In this document: positions 32,444 through 47,400 of the stretch, piece by piece
Position numbering within the stretch: the stretch's first letter is position 1
Layout of the letters: every line of letters starts with the position of its first letter
Assembly (NCBI RefSeq): GCF_000003815.2
Contig: NC_049987.1
Location: 24,502,283 to 24,566,282, forward strand
DNA from: Branchiostoma floridae
Taxonomy: Eukaryota > Chordata > Leptocardii > Amphioxiformes > Branchiostomatidae
Length of the DNA: 64,000 nt
Reading direction: 5' to 3'
Notes under the pieces: model-generated
Seen by the model: the letters and a program-made list of their open reading frames with translations, nothing else
Told to the model about the DNA's origin: nothing
The model's database searches: none
Made by a program: the position numbers and the translations under genes

Positions 32444-35400
32444 GTGAAACATTGTCTCTTCTTACTAACTTATTGGTGTCTTTATCTCGATTTGGGCCCC
32501 TATGCTGTTATTTTGGCCCCTATGCTGTTATTTGGGCCCCTATGCTGTGATTAGGGCCCCTATGCTGTTATTTGGGCTCCTATGCTGTGATTTGGGCCCC
32601 TATGCTGTGATTTGGGCCCCTATGCTGTGATTTGGGCCCCTATGTTGTGATTGGATCCACTATGCTGTGATTTTGGCCCCTATGCTGTTATTTGGGCTCC
32701 TACGCTGTTACTTGGGCCCCTACGCTGTGATTTGGGCCCCTATGCTGTGATTTGGACCCCTGTGCTGTTTTAACCTAGCCTGGGTACCATCCGGATAATA
32801 GTTCGATCCTACGTTCGCTTCTGCTATCCGTCTGGAGATGTGCCCATTCAAACCGTTTGGCGGTAATGTCAGTAAATGAGCGAATCTAGGAATAGGTTCT
32901 AGAGCGCTTGTTCGATGACAACAGGCCTCCCACGAGCGGGCGGAGGGCTTGTCCAGTGTTGGAACGTCTGATCGAACGAGCTCTTGAGTCCATTCCATAT
33001 TTCGCTCATGTGTAGGGACCAATCAGCGCCTGCTTCCAAAATTTGGACGATTCCAGACGTAAAGATGGTCCGCGTTCCCAGACGGAAGCACAGAGAAGCG
33101 ACTGTATGTAGTGCATAATGAATGTCAGAGCTAGAAGCGACTGTTTATAGTATATAATGAACGCCGGAGCAAACTTCTTTCCGGATGGTACCCAGGCTAG
33201 TTTTAACCAGTGTAGGGGGCTTTTCTGTTGTTATATAACAAAGGTAACAGATGTTGGCTCTATGGCACTAAATGCGGCCATCAAAATGCACCAGAAATAC
33301 CTGCACAGCTCCAATTTTACCTGCACTAACACACAGGTGGTATTTCGAGCCCTGCATGTGACGTTGACACACACTAAGATGCCCCTATGCTGTGAAATAT
33401 TCATGGTGAGAACACAGAGTTGGTTTCTAACAAATTGAACCATAACTTATGCCCCAGGAGGAGGAGGAGCTCCCAGAGGACATGGAGACAGAGGAGCTGC
33501 TCCGGACGCTCGCGAGTAAGGAGACCGTCGCGCCACGATTCCGCTGGAGACGTAGCCGTTGGTTACGGGTGTGTCCCGTCGCCATGTCGGAGGGAAACCT
33601 GGTCCAGGGGAAACCAGAATTCGCTGTCAGGTAGGACAGATTATAACAGATTCTACATTTATAAAGGTTGGACATCCAGGTAAACAAGCATGTTAGATGT
33701 ACTTGTATTGAATTGTTTCTGCCAGTTCATTCTAGTGATGCTGAAGAAAATTGATGGATGTTACTCTTAACATCTGGAAGTAAATCTCCGTTTTTATCCA
33801 GTTCCAGAGATTTAATTGTATTTGATTTTGAAAGATTCTGTGTCCCTATGTAGTGCAACTGGTAGCAGACTCACAGTTGAGCTCATGGTTCAAATTAGTT
33901 GGTAACTGGGAGAGCTCAGTTCAAATCCTAGGTTGGGCATTTTGGTTGGGGATAGGGAATTTCGGTTGAGGTTGTACCAGTCTTTTGGATGGGATGTAAA
34001 ATGTGGGGTCCCATGTTTGAGGATATGCCTCGAGCATGTTAAAGGGGAAGGGATAGCAACCCTCCCTGTAAAACATACCCTGTCAAAAGAGCAAAGAAAC
34101 TTGCTACACTGTGTGCCACTAGGCACTACAAGAGTCTGAATAAACAAATGATGTTAGATATATGTCAGCTTGCAGTGCAGTGGAAAATTTGCCCAAGGTT
34201 ATGGAGGATAGGAAAGGATGGAGAGATAGAGTAATGTTCATCCGTGCAACCAGCCCAACCGGATGATGATGATGATGATATGTCAATAATGCCTACCTCT
34301 ACCTTTGATCAAAGTGACACCATCTTGGTTTTGTTCCTGCAGTTTCCTGGACAAGATCTACGTGCTGTCTTCACCAGAGGCCATGGAGAAGTTCTTGAAG
34401 AACCCCCGGCCCTACTTACTACCCCCCCTGCCCAGGCCCCCCTGTAAGCTAGTGGTGACTGGACCTCCCACCTCGGGCAAGACTTCCCTGTGTCACCTAC
34501 TGGCTCAGAAGTACAATGCTGTGGTAAGTTTGGTTTCTTTCTTATAATCTTTTGTTTGATTTTAGGAATATGATAGTTAATCGGCAAATGTAATCAATCA
34601 TATGCTGTAAGAGTGTTGTCTCTATGTCTCAACTGTTAGCAACCTCACAGTTCTAGGTAGTTGGTAACTGGGAGGCACTGGTTCAATCCTGGGTAGGATA
34701 TTTCAGTTGGGGCTTCACCTGTCTTTTATGAGGGATGCAAAACAGGGTTTCAGGGTGCCTTGAGTATGTTCAAGTAATATATATCCTGCTACTGAAACAC
34801 ATGGAAATTTGCTGCCCTATGTCCCACTATAGGCACTACCGTTAGTGAACAATAACAACAATACCTACATTGAAATCAGCTAGAAGAAAGGGTATGTCAC
34901 CCCGTAAGAGCTGGTATAACCTCAACAGTCTGATATAACACTGTATGTCTCAAACACTACTACCGTAACTGTAACAGTAACTACTACCTTGAAGAAAGAC
35001 TAGAAGATATGCTTGCTATGTTTTTATGTTAAAAATCCGAGAACCAAGGAAATTAGTTGGTGTGCCCTTGGTAGCTGGAAGACCCCAGTTCAATCCTGGG
35101 TAGGGAATCTCAGTTGGGACTGCATTTGTTTTTCAGAATGGGCGCAAAATGGGGTTTCATTGTTCGAGTATGTACCACAAAGGGATCAATTATAAACAAT
35201 TACCTACCTTGAAGAAAGACTGACAGGTGTGTCGTCTTGCTGCAGGTGTTGAGCATGCAGGAGCTGATCAAGCCTCGTATAGAGATGGAGAAGGAGAAGA
35301 TGGTCCAGAAGGTTCGGGAGGAGACTTTGGAGTCCTCCATCAACCTGGTGAAGATGAGGCTGGAGCAGGAGGCTGCGGAGAAGGAGGATAGTAAGTACAG

Positions 35401-38400
35401 ATGCGAAATACACCTGTTAGGGACTTGAACCCTTAACTTTTTGATCCTAGGTCGACAACCCCAAGACCACCTTGCCACTTTATAATGAATGAATAAATGA
35501 AGACCTTTATTGCACATTTTTGCCGAACTGGGTACAGGTCACATGGTAACAATCATATAAATTTATATGTACATATGAATCTCTAATCTACTCCAGTATA
35601 TTTGACTTTCTCTCACTTGGTAAATGCATAAATGTAGCTAGCTGTATGGTTGGGTAAGATTTATTTTATTTCCTGTTTATTCCCAGCTGTGTCCGAAAAG
35701 GGAGATGTTGCAGAGACAGACGAACCCACAGAGGAGGCTGCTAAGGACTCAGAAGGGGAGGGCGGCGAGGAAGGTACCTCATACTCAACTTCTCTTTTCT
35801 CACAGGCAGACAGAAACCCTAGTCAGGCAGACAGACAGACAGACAGGCAGGTTTAGAAACAACATGTTTCTGTTGACAGTCAGAGAGGTACCTCATACAC
35901 AAGTTTTCTTTATGGCAGGCAGATACACAGGCAGGCTTAAAAATTAAAGATGTTACCGTTGACAGTCAGAGAGTACCTCATACACAAGTTTTCATTCTCA
36001 CAGGCAGACAGGCAGGCTTAAAAATTGAAGATGTTACCATTGACAGTCAGAGAGGTACCTCATACACAAGTTTTCTTTATGGCAGGCAGATACACAGGCA
36101 GGCTTAAAAATTAAAGATGTTACCGTTGACAGTCAGAGAGTACCTCATACACAAGTTTTCATTCTCACAGGCAGACAGGCAGGCTGAAAAATTAAAGATG
36201 TTACCGTTGACAGTCAAAGAGGTACCTCTTATGCATGTTTTCTTTCTGGCAGGCAGACAGGTAGACAGGCTTAGAAAGAAGAAGATGTGACAATCAGTGA
36301 GGTAGTTAGCCTAGGAGAAATAAACACTGATTTAAATATAGACAGAACTTTAATTCTTAAGACAGAACAAAGCTCATACACAATTTTTTGAAGTTGTTGT
36401 CACAGGTAGACAGACAGACAGGCTTAGATGTCTATATGTTGACAGTTAGAGAGCTAGTCAATGTAGAAGACATTTTTTGAGCAGAGAGAAGTTGAAGTCC
36501 TTAGAAAGAGATTAAAAAGCTCATACACAGATTTTCTCATTTGCAGACAGGTAGTCAGTTTGAAAATTTCTCCATTTAGTGTTACATATATTATATGTAA
36601 GACAGCAGCTATACTTTCAATACTTTTTTTCCTTCTAACCAGTTAGAGATGTCAGCTGATAGAATTAAAGCTCATTCCATGCAAAAATAACTTCCCTGTT
36701 ATTGTTAGTCAGCAGAGCTTTCCTTTTGCTAGAATGGCAGACTTTTAGGGAGTGCTTCATGTAGTTACATTTAGAGGCCTTGCATGCTTTAGGAGAGGAA
36801 AAACCTGCAGAAGAACAAGAGGAGAAAACTGAGGAGGGAGAGAAGGAAGAAGGAGAGAAAGAAGGAGAGAAAGAGGATCAGGAGGGGGAGGGAGACCAAC
36901 CAGCGGAAGAGCCAATGGAAGAGACCACCGGTGAGGGAGGGGTGGTACCCAGGCTGTGCTTCCCGCTATTGCTAGCACCCCCTCTGCATGCAATAACCCC
37001 CTTCTGCATATGATAAGTCTTTATTGTCTTTAATGTTCACACTTTTCCATCCCACCTCACCAGTGTGCTATTTTTTCACCAGGGTTGTTTTAAGAGTACG
37101 AATGTCTTCTTCCTGTCATCACCAAGTCTTCTGATGTGATAAAATTACTGTAATTTCACCAGAATGATGACCAACACTAGGCTATACAATAGCTAACCCT
37201 TATATGTTAATCCCTTTCTTTCTCACCCACCTCACCAGTGTGCTATTTTTCATCAGGGTTGTTTTAAGAGTACAGCTTTCTTCTCCTGTCATCACCAAGT
37301 CTTCTGCTTTGATAACTTACCATACTTTCACCACAGTGGTGACAATACTAGGCTATACAATAGCTAACTCTTATGTTAATAACCTTTTCTCTCTCACCCC
37401 ATCTCACTTTCCATCAGGGCCATACGAGCAGTACCAGTAGTATTTTCTTTCTTTTCTATTTCCCTTTCCTGTAAGGAGCTTGTACCTACAGAACCATTAT
37501 GTCTTCCTAACCTGCCTTTTCTTTTACAGAGAGCAAAGAAGAGCCACCACCAAAACCTGAGCCCATCGTTGGTAAGGCTCCCTTGTTTTATCCTAAAGCT
37601 CAAAGTTCCAAAATAAAATGATGAAGTTCAAACTGTGCCATATTGATTGTACATTGAGTCATCCACCAAAACATTGGTACCAAAAGATTAGTATCAAGGC
37701 TAATAAGAAAAATCTGTACAAAATATATCATGTTTTACTCCGTAGATAGACAATTTTTCCCGTTGACATTAGCATTAAGAACACTTATAATGACCACATG
37801 TAAAAGACTGGATTTCATTGATCTCTCAAATATTCTTCTTTCAATGGGCAGTTTTACTGTGTATCAAGATGTTGAAGATGGTGGAAAATATGTTTACCCC
37901 ACAGATAGATATTTTTCCCATAGACCACAAAGACAGTGACTACCTGTCTACAAAGACCAGATTTTATTGGTCCCCCAACTGGTCTTGTTGGGCAGTTTCA
38001 ACCCACTATCAGTACATTTTTAAAAAACTGTTTCCTTGTCTCCCAGTTGATGCTAACCACCCTGAGGTGCAGAAGATGGTGGAAGATGCAGTGAAGGAGG
38101 CGGAGAAGCAGACCATCACCATCCCGCCTGATGTGTATGTGGAAGTCATGGAGGAGAAGATCAAGGAAGTGGAGAATAACCTCCGCATGAAGAACCCAGA
38201 GGGGCCCTTGTGAGTTTCTGTCTCAAGTTTGTTTGTTCTACATCACTGGTAAACCATTTTGGGTTATAAGACACCAGCTTTGTACAGTACGTATCTGTCT
38301 CTGTTCTATATAGATGGTATAACTGTCGTTCGGGGTAACACACCAGCTTTGCAGGCACGCGGCGCGGCAGCAGCTGGTTATATTACACCAAACAAGCCAT

Positions 38401-41400
38401 CACACCTTACTTTTGCACATCTATCTGCAAGCGTTCTTTAAAACTACCCAAAGAAGAGGCCCCTACTGTACTTGGTGATAACAAATTCCTCTCTACAATA
38501 GTTCTGGGAAAGTACAAATTTTTGAACACATCAATTCTAGGTTGGTAACTCTACGTATATATGCTTTGTAAAAACAGGGTGATATGTTTAAGCCAAAAAG
38601 CAGTTACTCAAGCAACTGTTTAATGATTTTAAAAACATTCAGCAATTGTTAAAAAGTTTATAATGCCCACTGTCTCTCTTCAGTGATGACTGGAGTACCC
38701 TGATGTAAATGGCCTCCTTTATACCTCTTACAAATTAGTCCTGTTCAGTGTCCAGTTTCTGACTGGCCCCACGATTCAATGTGAATTGTTGAGAGTTTAT
38801 GATTTATTTTGAATGACTTAGTTCTGTACACTAATAAGTAGTTACTCAAGCAACTGGATATGGTTTTGGAAATGCTCAGACATTTTGACTGCTATCCAGT
38901 AGTTTTTGTCAGTGAGGGTTTATATATCCTAGCTGTGAATTGAAGATCTACTTGAAGAACAGGTTTATCCTAACTATGAATCAATAATGAAAAGTGGGTG
39001 GAAGACAATTTTTAAAGGCCCAAAAGCTACATTAGCTATAAACCCTCTCCAACAAGATATCTTCAGCGTCACTGACGAAAACTACTGGATAGTAGTTGAA
39101 ATGTCTGACCGTTTCCAAAACCATATCTTGTTGCTTGAGTGACTACTTTTTGGCATATCTTATTACCTGGATGTCTAAGCTACATCAACGTATTTCTCTC
39201 CAGCTTTGGTGGGTGGATCCTGGACAACTTCCCAAACAACCGTGACCAATGGGCGGCCATGGTGGACAAGAACATCTGCCCTGACGACGTCGTCTGTCTG
39301 CGGGACGGCAGCGAGAACGGCGCGTACCTGCTGAAGCGCTGGTACAAGGTCAACCAGGAGGAGGTCGACGAGAAGGTCAGAGCCAGGAGGGTGGAAGAGG
39401 CGGCAGCAGAGGCGAAGGCTGCCGAGGAGGCCAGGTGGGTTAGCATCCCTTTGTTTAGACCCTTGTAGTGCCCAGTGACCTGGAGAGGAGATAGGCGCCG
39501 CTAGGGGACTAAAATGCCTATTGATACAGCACAACATGTTGTGCTGCCCCTACGGCTAATTAATCAGCCTACGGCTGATTAAAAGGCTATGGGACGAATG
39601 AAAGTGCCTAGTGGCATATGGGTCAGCAAGTTTCCTTGCTGTTTCTGTAGCAGGGTATATGTTTTTACAGTGAGGGGTTGCTAGCCCAGGTGAGTTAGCG
39701 TTTGTTTGTACATGTAGGTAGCATGCGTAATCAAGTGGTTAGTGGCCCTCTCTCTGGAACTAGGAGCCGTGAGTTCGATTCTGGCTGTTTTGCTCACCCA
39801 ACATGCAAGCTACCGGAAAGGGTTGCAGTTCTTAAGAAGGGACGTGGTTCACTGTTCATAGTGCTTGTCGAAAACAGCGAGGGGAATTTCCCCGGTACAA
39901 TGAACCTGTAAATACTGTACATAGCATCTGTCCTCTCTGTCACGACCAGTGGAAGACTAACTCTTAAGTGAGGAGGCCAGGTGAGTTTCCTTTGTTTGTT
40001 TGCACCCTTGTAAAGCCCAGTGGCACATATAGCAGAACGTTTCCTTGTTTCAGTAGCAGGGTATATTTTTATAGGGATGGGTTGCTAGCCCCTCCCCTTA
40101 ACATGCTTGAGGCACCTCCCCGAACACTGGACCCCTTCTGAAAGTCGGGTCATAGGATTTCAGCGCCTCGGACAGAACCATTTCCTTTGCATGGACAATA
40201 ACCCTTTATTATCATAAGACATACATCACTTTTACCAATCAAACAAGACCATAGCTCCCAAATATTGGACCCCCATTTTAAGTCCATTCCGAAAGACACT
40301 GCAACCCCAACTGAGATGCCCTTCCCAGGATTGAATCGGGATCTCCCAGTTACCAACTAACAAAAAACATGGTAAAAGTAGCGTTTTGGAGGCCATAGGG
40401 ACAGTGGGTTGTTATATACAATGTCTTGGGCATGGTACTGCTAGGCAAAACTCATCCCTCTCCTTCTACCGCCTTTTACCTTCCCAACCAAAGTCAGGTG
40501 CCCATTTTCACACATGGGTGGAGTGAGGAAAGTGTTCTGAAGTGCCTCCCAAGGGAACAAGGCCCCTTAATCTTGTGTCAGCTAACCAAACCACTTAGAT
40601 GCCATGTCATAAATTACGTGTAGGAACTTCTTATTGCAACTCAAGTGTTACAGCAATCATAGTTAGTGAAATTTTCCTTGTGAATTGCTTAGCACAAACT
40701 AATGTAAAAGTTTACAATGTAGCCATTTTCACACCTAGTTGGAGTGAGGAAAGTGGTGTAAATTGCCTTTACCAAGGGCACAACATTGGTGGTATGCCAA
40801 GTATCGAACTTGGGACCTCTGGGATCTGGACCAAACACCCTAACTGTTATGCCAACATGACACCAACAATACACCAACATCTTGCAACACCATTGTAAAA
40901 CATGGCCCATATGTTGCACCATACAGACTAGAGGAAGAGCAGAGGCATCCAACATCCATGGTGCAATGTTTTTTTTTATAATTTTGAGTTAAAATTGTGC
41001 ATTCTTAGGTTATAATCCTGAGGGGCAAAAATGCTGTTAAAGAGGTGACAGTAGAAGGCTGTCATCCCTGGTTTTCATCAGAATTTCATGCTTGTCAGAG
41101 GATCTGCTCTGGGCGTTTAGTGCGTCAAATTTCTTGTTAGTGTAAGATTAGGGTGTCCAAATAATGCCATGATGTGTGCCTGGCTAAAAGCCTGTTTTAA
41201 CACCATTGTAAAACATGACCCCTGTCTTGTACCATACAGACTAGAAGAGGAGCGTGTAAGGAAACACACCCTAACTGTTATGCCAACATGACACCAACAT
41301 GACACCAACATATTGTGACACATTGTAATTTGAATAACCCCTGTCTTGTACCTTCCAGACTGGAGGAAGAACGTGCCAGGAAGGAAGAAGAGGAACGAGA

Positions 41401-44400
41401 GAGACAGGCAGCGGAGGAGGAAAGACGCAGGAAGATCGAGGCGGGAGAACTCAGCGATGGTGAGACACCTGTCGTCCATTTTATTGAAGAAATTGAGAAA
41501 GACAAAAAGACCCTGAAACTGCCCTAGGTTCAGCCCAGTTAATACTCTTAGTGCCAGGCTTTGACCACTGACTTCAGAACCCGTGAACAAGGCTCATCAT
41601 CATCATTGGTCGACATGCTTACACGCAACAGGGTTATATCGCCCCTTATAGGGTGACATACCTTTTCGTATGGCTAACACGACTGACGCCCTTAACTTCC
41701 GTGTTTCCCTTGCTACATGGCGGGTCACTTAAAACAAAGTTATCATCATGATATCCATATCACCTCTCATCATTTTTCATGTGTTGCATGATTTTAACTA
41801 TTAATGGCATGTGTTTCATCAATAATGGCACAGGCATGTGTGTTGGGAATGGACTAATGCTCATATGAAATTGCATGATCATGTAATAATCATGTCTGTT
41901 TTCATGCATGTGACATTGTCTAATTGTGCATGTGAAATTTTCTAATTTTTCTATAAAGGTTTATATGTGACGCTATTTCAGTTCACTATGTTAAGGGCTT
42001 ACCAACAAGCTGTCAGTCAGTCCTCTCACCCTCGTCAAGTTGGAATGACCAAAAGCTTGGTTGGCAAGCGCTTTAACTTGTGCACGAAAATACATGAAAC
42101 ATACAAATATTTTTACCAATTCCTAATTTTCAATGTCTAAATTAATTGGTTTTGTTCGTTCTAATCACGTCGTCGTCGCACCTAACCTCACCACCATCAC
42201 CCATAATGCACCACTAATGTCACAACCAATCAGAGGAGGATGGCGAGAAGGCTGCGCCCGCAGAAGGCGAGGTTCCGGTCGAACCTCCGTCCGAAGCCTT
42301 CCCCGGGGAGGTCGTTCCCCCCACCCCCCAGGGGGAGGAGGCTCCCCAGGGGGAGGGGGAGAAGGTGGAGGGAGAGGAGGGGACGAAAGGTACCCAGTGT
42401 GGCGTGGACGGTCGGGGTAAACCCTCGGCCGGCTAACTGTTGTGACTGTCCCTACTGGCATCTCGCTGTGTGGCTAAGGCCATGTTGGTTTGGTTATATG
42501 GATGACATCCTTACATGCATCAATTTTTATCCATTTCAACAGAAGAAGTTTTGGAGCACACTGTAAATCATACAGAGCAGCTGCAAAATGAGGAAATACA
42601 TGATTGTATATGTCGTGAATTTAAAAAAATGGAATACTAATGTTGTAGAGTGCCTAAGTCAAAGAAGGAGATGTACCAGAACAAAAGTGAAGAATCTATT
42701 GTTTGGATTACCATTGTCTTTGTGTCTGATCATTTGCTCAACCTTCCTGATCATGAAGAATTTCATAAGCAAGGCAACGTTTTAGCCACACTTACACCAG
42801 TTTTGTCATTCCCAGAGAATGTGCCCATTTAATTGAATCAACAAAGCCTGGCCTTGGTAACCTACTGTAACTTCCACAGGAACGCTGAATACCTCGCTGC
42901 ACTAAACATCTTCCTGTCTCTCTATAACTGTTGCTGTAACATTCACAGGAGCGCTGACCTGTAAAGCATTGTTGTGAAGTTTTGCTGTCGTGTTGTGCCA
43001 ATTCTGTGGTCTTTGCCTGTGTATTTTCTTTCAGCCAAAACACACACGCACAAGCCTCTCATACTGTCATTGATACTTACATATAAAAGTGCTATCTCAG
43101 CATTTCTACACAAACAGACTCTACTGACTGCAGTAAATGTGATGTAAAAAAACTTTCTGTTATCTGCATGTCTGATCAGTCTACTGATCATATAAGACTG
43201 CCTTCTTTAAAACTTAACACTTAACTGTAATGGAGGATACCAGTATAATGTAACAACCCTGTAAAATAAAACCGTCACTTCTCAACTAACTCTGTCACCC
43301 CCAAAAATCTTAACTTCTTGGAGCTGAATTCCTGAAACAAAACCGCTACCAACCTATGACTCAACCTTAACCCAACCCAACCCAACCCAACCCAACCCAA
43401 TACACCCTTTCAATTGAAACCTTCTCTTGAAATACAACCTAAAACCAAACCGTTCCAAGCTACATTGTAATCAAAGAATGCACTGCTTGCCTTGTTTGTC
43501 ATGTGCGTCTGCTGAGTGCTGTAAAAATTAAAGACTGTCTTTTGTATAACAAAACTTTATGTAAAAGAAGAAAGAAATGTAAGAGCAAGCTTTAACATCA
43601 CATTTAAACACTTCACAAAGTCACACTACCTCATCTTTACGTCATACAATGTTCCTTTTCAAAAATAACAAAAGATGAGGATGAAGAGAAAGAGAAAGAG
43701 AAAGAGGAGGAGAAAAGCCAGATCGACGAGGAGGTCGAAGAGGAAGAGCTGAAGGAGGAAGGAGAAGAGGCAGAGGCCGGCTCCCCGAAGCCCGAGGCAG
43801 AACCCGAGGCCGCGCCGCCTGAAGCGCCTGTGGTCGAGGAAGAAGGTAGAACGCAAACCTGCGTGGTGGCAGAGTGGAGTGGCTGTGGGGTGCAAATCAG
43901 CGCTGTGCCGTGGAGACTGTCGCTAACCTGCCTGTGCTAATCTTCTAATGGGGATTAAGGTTAATTCATGGGATTAAGGCATAAATCCATAAAACAAGCA
44001 ACTTTAATAATGTGATGTGGTTTGACTGTCGCTAATCTCTCTGTGCTGTGTGTAATCTGGATTAACTGGATTAAGACTGGGATTAAGGCTAATTCATAGA
44101 TCCATAAAACAAACAAGTTTAATACATATCCTCCACGTGTCTTCTATCAATTAACTCAAGGCAAACAATAATTGCATGCCAAGTACCAACAGTGATGTGG
44201 GTCAACTGTCGCTTATCTTTCTGTGCTTCCTCTAATCTGGATTAATGGGATAAAGACTAATCCATGAAACAAGCAACTTTAATGTATCCTTATATTGTCT
44301 ATCAATTAAACAAACTTAAGGCAAATATTTGCAAAGTACATGTATTGACAGTGATGTGTTTCTTCTGCAATACTATACTTATAATATTCAATTTGATAAT

Positions 44401-47400
44401 CTTTGTATTATTAAATGCCTACTGATGTAATGCTTCTATAATGCCTAACCATGACAAATTTATTGCTGATTGTGACTTAACCTCCAAACCCTGCTATAAT
44501 TATAACAATGTGCACAATGTTACCTGCTAGTTTAAGTGCTTCATTCCAGGTTAATGATATACTCCTTTCAGCTGAATTGAAAGATATGATGATTTTGCTC
44601 TCATGAATGAATGATGCTCTGGATTACTGTAACAATGTTGTAAAATAGTCTTGTCTTTGTACAAAGACATTTCCCTGTAACTAACTCTTTCCCCTTCTTG
44701 AAGCAAACATGCCACTTTTTTAATAACATTATATATCACCTGTAAATATTGGATTAAGCAATATACAACAACACGACTAAAGACATAATGAACATTCCTT
44801 CTCCAACTACATATTGAGAGAATCCTCCTGTATGTGCTGTGTCTTGTTTTAACAGTCACTTCCTCCTCCCTAACCTAACAGTCCTTCCCTTACAGAAACC
44901 CTTCAATACATACGTATAAAGCATTCAGGAATGCATGAAGGAAATGCAGGACAGAGTTTTCACCCTTGATACAATGTCTGACATTTTTTTTCCATTTTTC
45001 CCTGCTCTACAGTTCCACCGGAACCCACCCCACCACCAGTGGTGAGTCACTTATCTTCTTTCTCTTTGAAACAAACCAAAGAAAAAAAAGATGTAAAATA
45101 TGTAGAAAAATAATAACAATGCAAGCAACTTGTTTCATTGTGATATCTAACATGGGTAGTATGTGTTTAAATGATGTAGGGTTCTCATGCATCAGTTGCA
45201 TTTGTTACTGTCGAAATAACTTAGAACGTTAAAGCAGCAATTTTGGACACGTGTAGATCATGTATTTTGGCTTTTCAAGCTAAATTTACATCTTTGAATC
45301 AAAGTACACCAAAACAAAATTTAGCATTTCTTTTACATACAAAAGCTTGTTTTAGAAGTTCAAAATGTCTTTTTGGGTGTTTGGGGGCAACATTTGAGTT
45401 TAAATTCCATAGTTTTTTGCTGCCAGATTTGTATCACTATGATACAAGATAGCCCCTTCATCTTTGATTTTGTAGAAGCACGCAGATCAAATAAAAGATG
45501 CACCAAACAGCACTTACTCAAGCAACTGGACATGATTTTGGTAACGGTCAGACGTTTCAGGCAGCATCCACTACCTTTCATCAGTGACAGTTGCTTGCTA
45601 TTTAGAGTATCTTGATAGCTGGATGTCTAATCTATATCATCGTAACAAGTAAACAAATGACTTCAAAAGAATTGCTGACAACAATTTCCTCTTGAACCCC
45701 CCTGCCAGTCCCCAGTACCCCCTGAGGGCCCGGAGGTGGAGCAGTGGCGCCAGGAGAGGGGGGACTTCGAGCGGGAGTGGGCCTCGCTCAAGGCTGTCAT
45801 CTCAGGAACATCGCTAACCATTATTTCCTCTTGAAACCCCCCTGACCATTATTTCCTCTTGACCCCCCTGCCAGTCCCCAGTACCCCCCGAGGGCCCTGA
45901 GGTTGAACAGTGGCGCCAGGAGAGGGGGGACTTCGAGCGGGAGTGGGCCTCGCTCAAGGCTGTCATCTCAGGAACATTGCTAACCATTATTTCCTCTTGA
46001 ACCCCCCCTGACCATTATTTCCTCTTGACCCCCCCCCTGCCAGTCCCCAGTACCCCCCGAGGGCCCAGAGGTTGAACAGTGGCGCCAGGAGAGGGGGGAC
46101 TTCGAGCGGGAGTGGGCCTCGCTGAAGGCTGTGATCTCAGGAACCTCCTCGCTATCGCCCATCGACATAGAGGTGGAGGGGAAGACTGAGGATAAACAGC
46201 TGGAGGATGCCATCCACAGGATAGAGAGTAAGTTCTTTGATTCGTTTAGACCCTTCTAGTGCCTAGTGGCACATAGGACAGCAAGCTTCCTTGCTTTTTC
46301 TGTAGGAGGTGGTTGCTAGCCCTTCAACGTTGCAACATGCTCAAGACACCTCCTCAAATAAGGTTCCCCATTTTACATCCCTTCCAAAAGACGGGTGCAA
46401 CCCCAACTGAGATGCGATTCCCAGGATTTGAAACGTGTTTCTAGTTACAATACTGCAGGGGGATTACACTTCCTCACACAGGGATGGAGATGGATGAGGA
46501 TGGGATTTGATTGACAGGAGGATGTGTTTGATTGACAGGAGGATGAATATGATTGACAGGAGGCCAAGTTTTGATTGACAGAAAGGATGAGTTTTGATTG
46601 ACAGGAGGATGAATATGATTGACAGGAGGATGAGTTTGATTGACAAGTTTGATTGACATGTGTTACAGTGACGTACCAGTACCGATTGACAGGATGATAA
46701 AATTGATTGACAGTTGGATGAGTTTTGATTGACAGGATGATAAATATGATTGACAGGAGGATGAGTTTGATTGACGGGAGGATGGGTTTTGTTTAACAGG
46801 AGGATGAGTTTGATTGACGGGAGGATGACTTTGATTGACAGGAGGATGAATATGATTGACAGGAGGATGAGTTTGATAGGCGGATGGGTTTTGATTGACA
46901 CATGTCCCATGCATTTCAACAGTGACGTACCAGTACAGAGGATGGGAGTACACAGGGATGGACATGGATGAGGATGAGGAGGATGCTGCAGGAGGGGAGG
47001 AGGAGGAGGAAGAGGAAGGGGAGGAAGAGGAGGTAAGCCAGATATTCTCTCCTTTCAAAATCCAAAGTCATCATCATCAAACACTGCATGTAACATGTCT
47101 TGTTCTCTATGTACCAGCCCCCTTGGAAATCAACTTGAAGGGACACCTCTGTTGTCTTGATAGGGATTGCATACTAGTCTAAGATATACTTGTTCTGGTT
47201 GTGGCCTTTGTAACTTGCCTTCCTTTTCAGCTACATTGTTGCAAAGTTGTCCCTTATGTGTAAGATTTTATAAAAGAATGGAATGAGCACTTTCCTGGTG
47301 CAAAACACATTGTCACTATGACAGCGCATTATCATACACTAACTCTTGTCAGTGGACCTTAGGATCAACCAAAATCACATCTATTTTCATCTTAGTATTG

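Noticed and set aside
42133..42461. Arg/Gly/Pro-rich ORFs in other frames over AK9 exon 19
   Set aside because: They are frame shadows of the GC-rich acidic linker exon; only one frame fits the splice phase.
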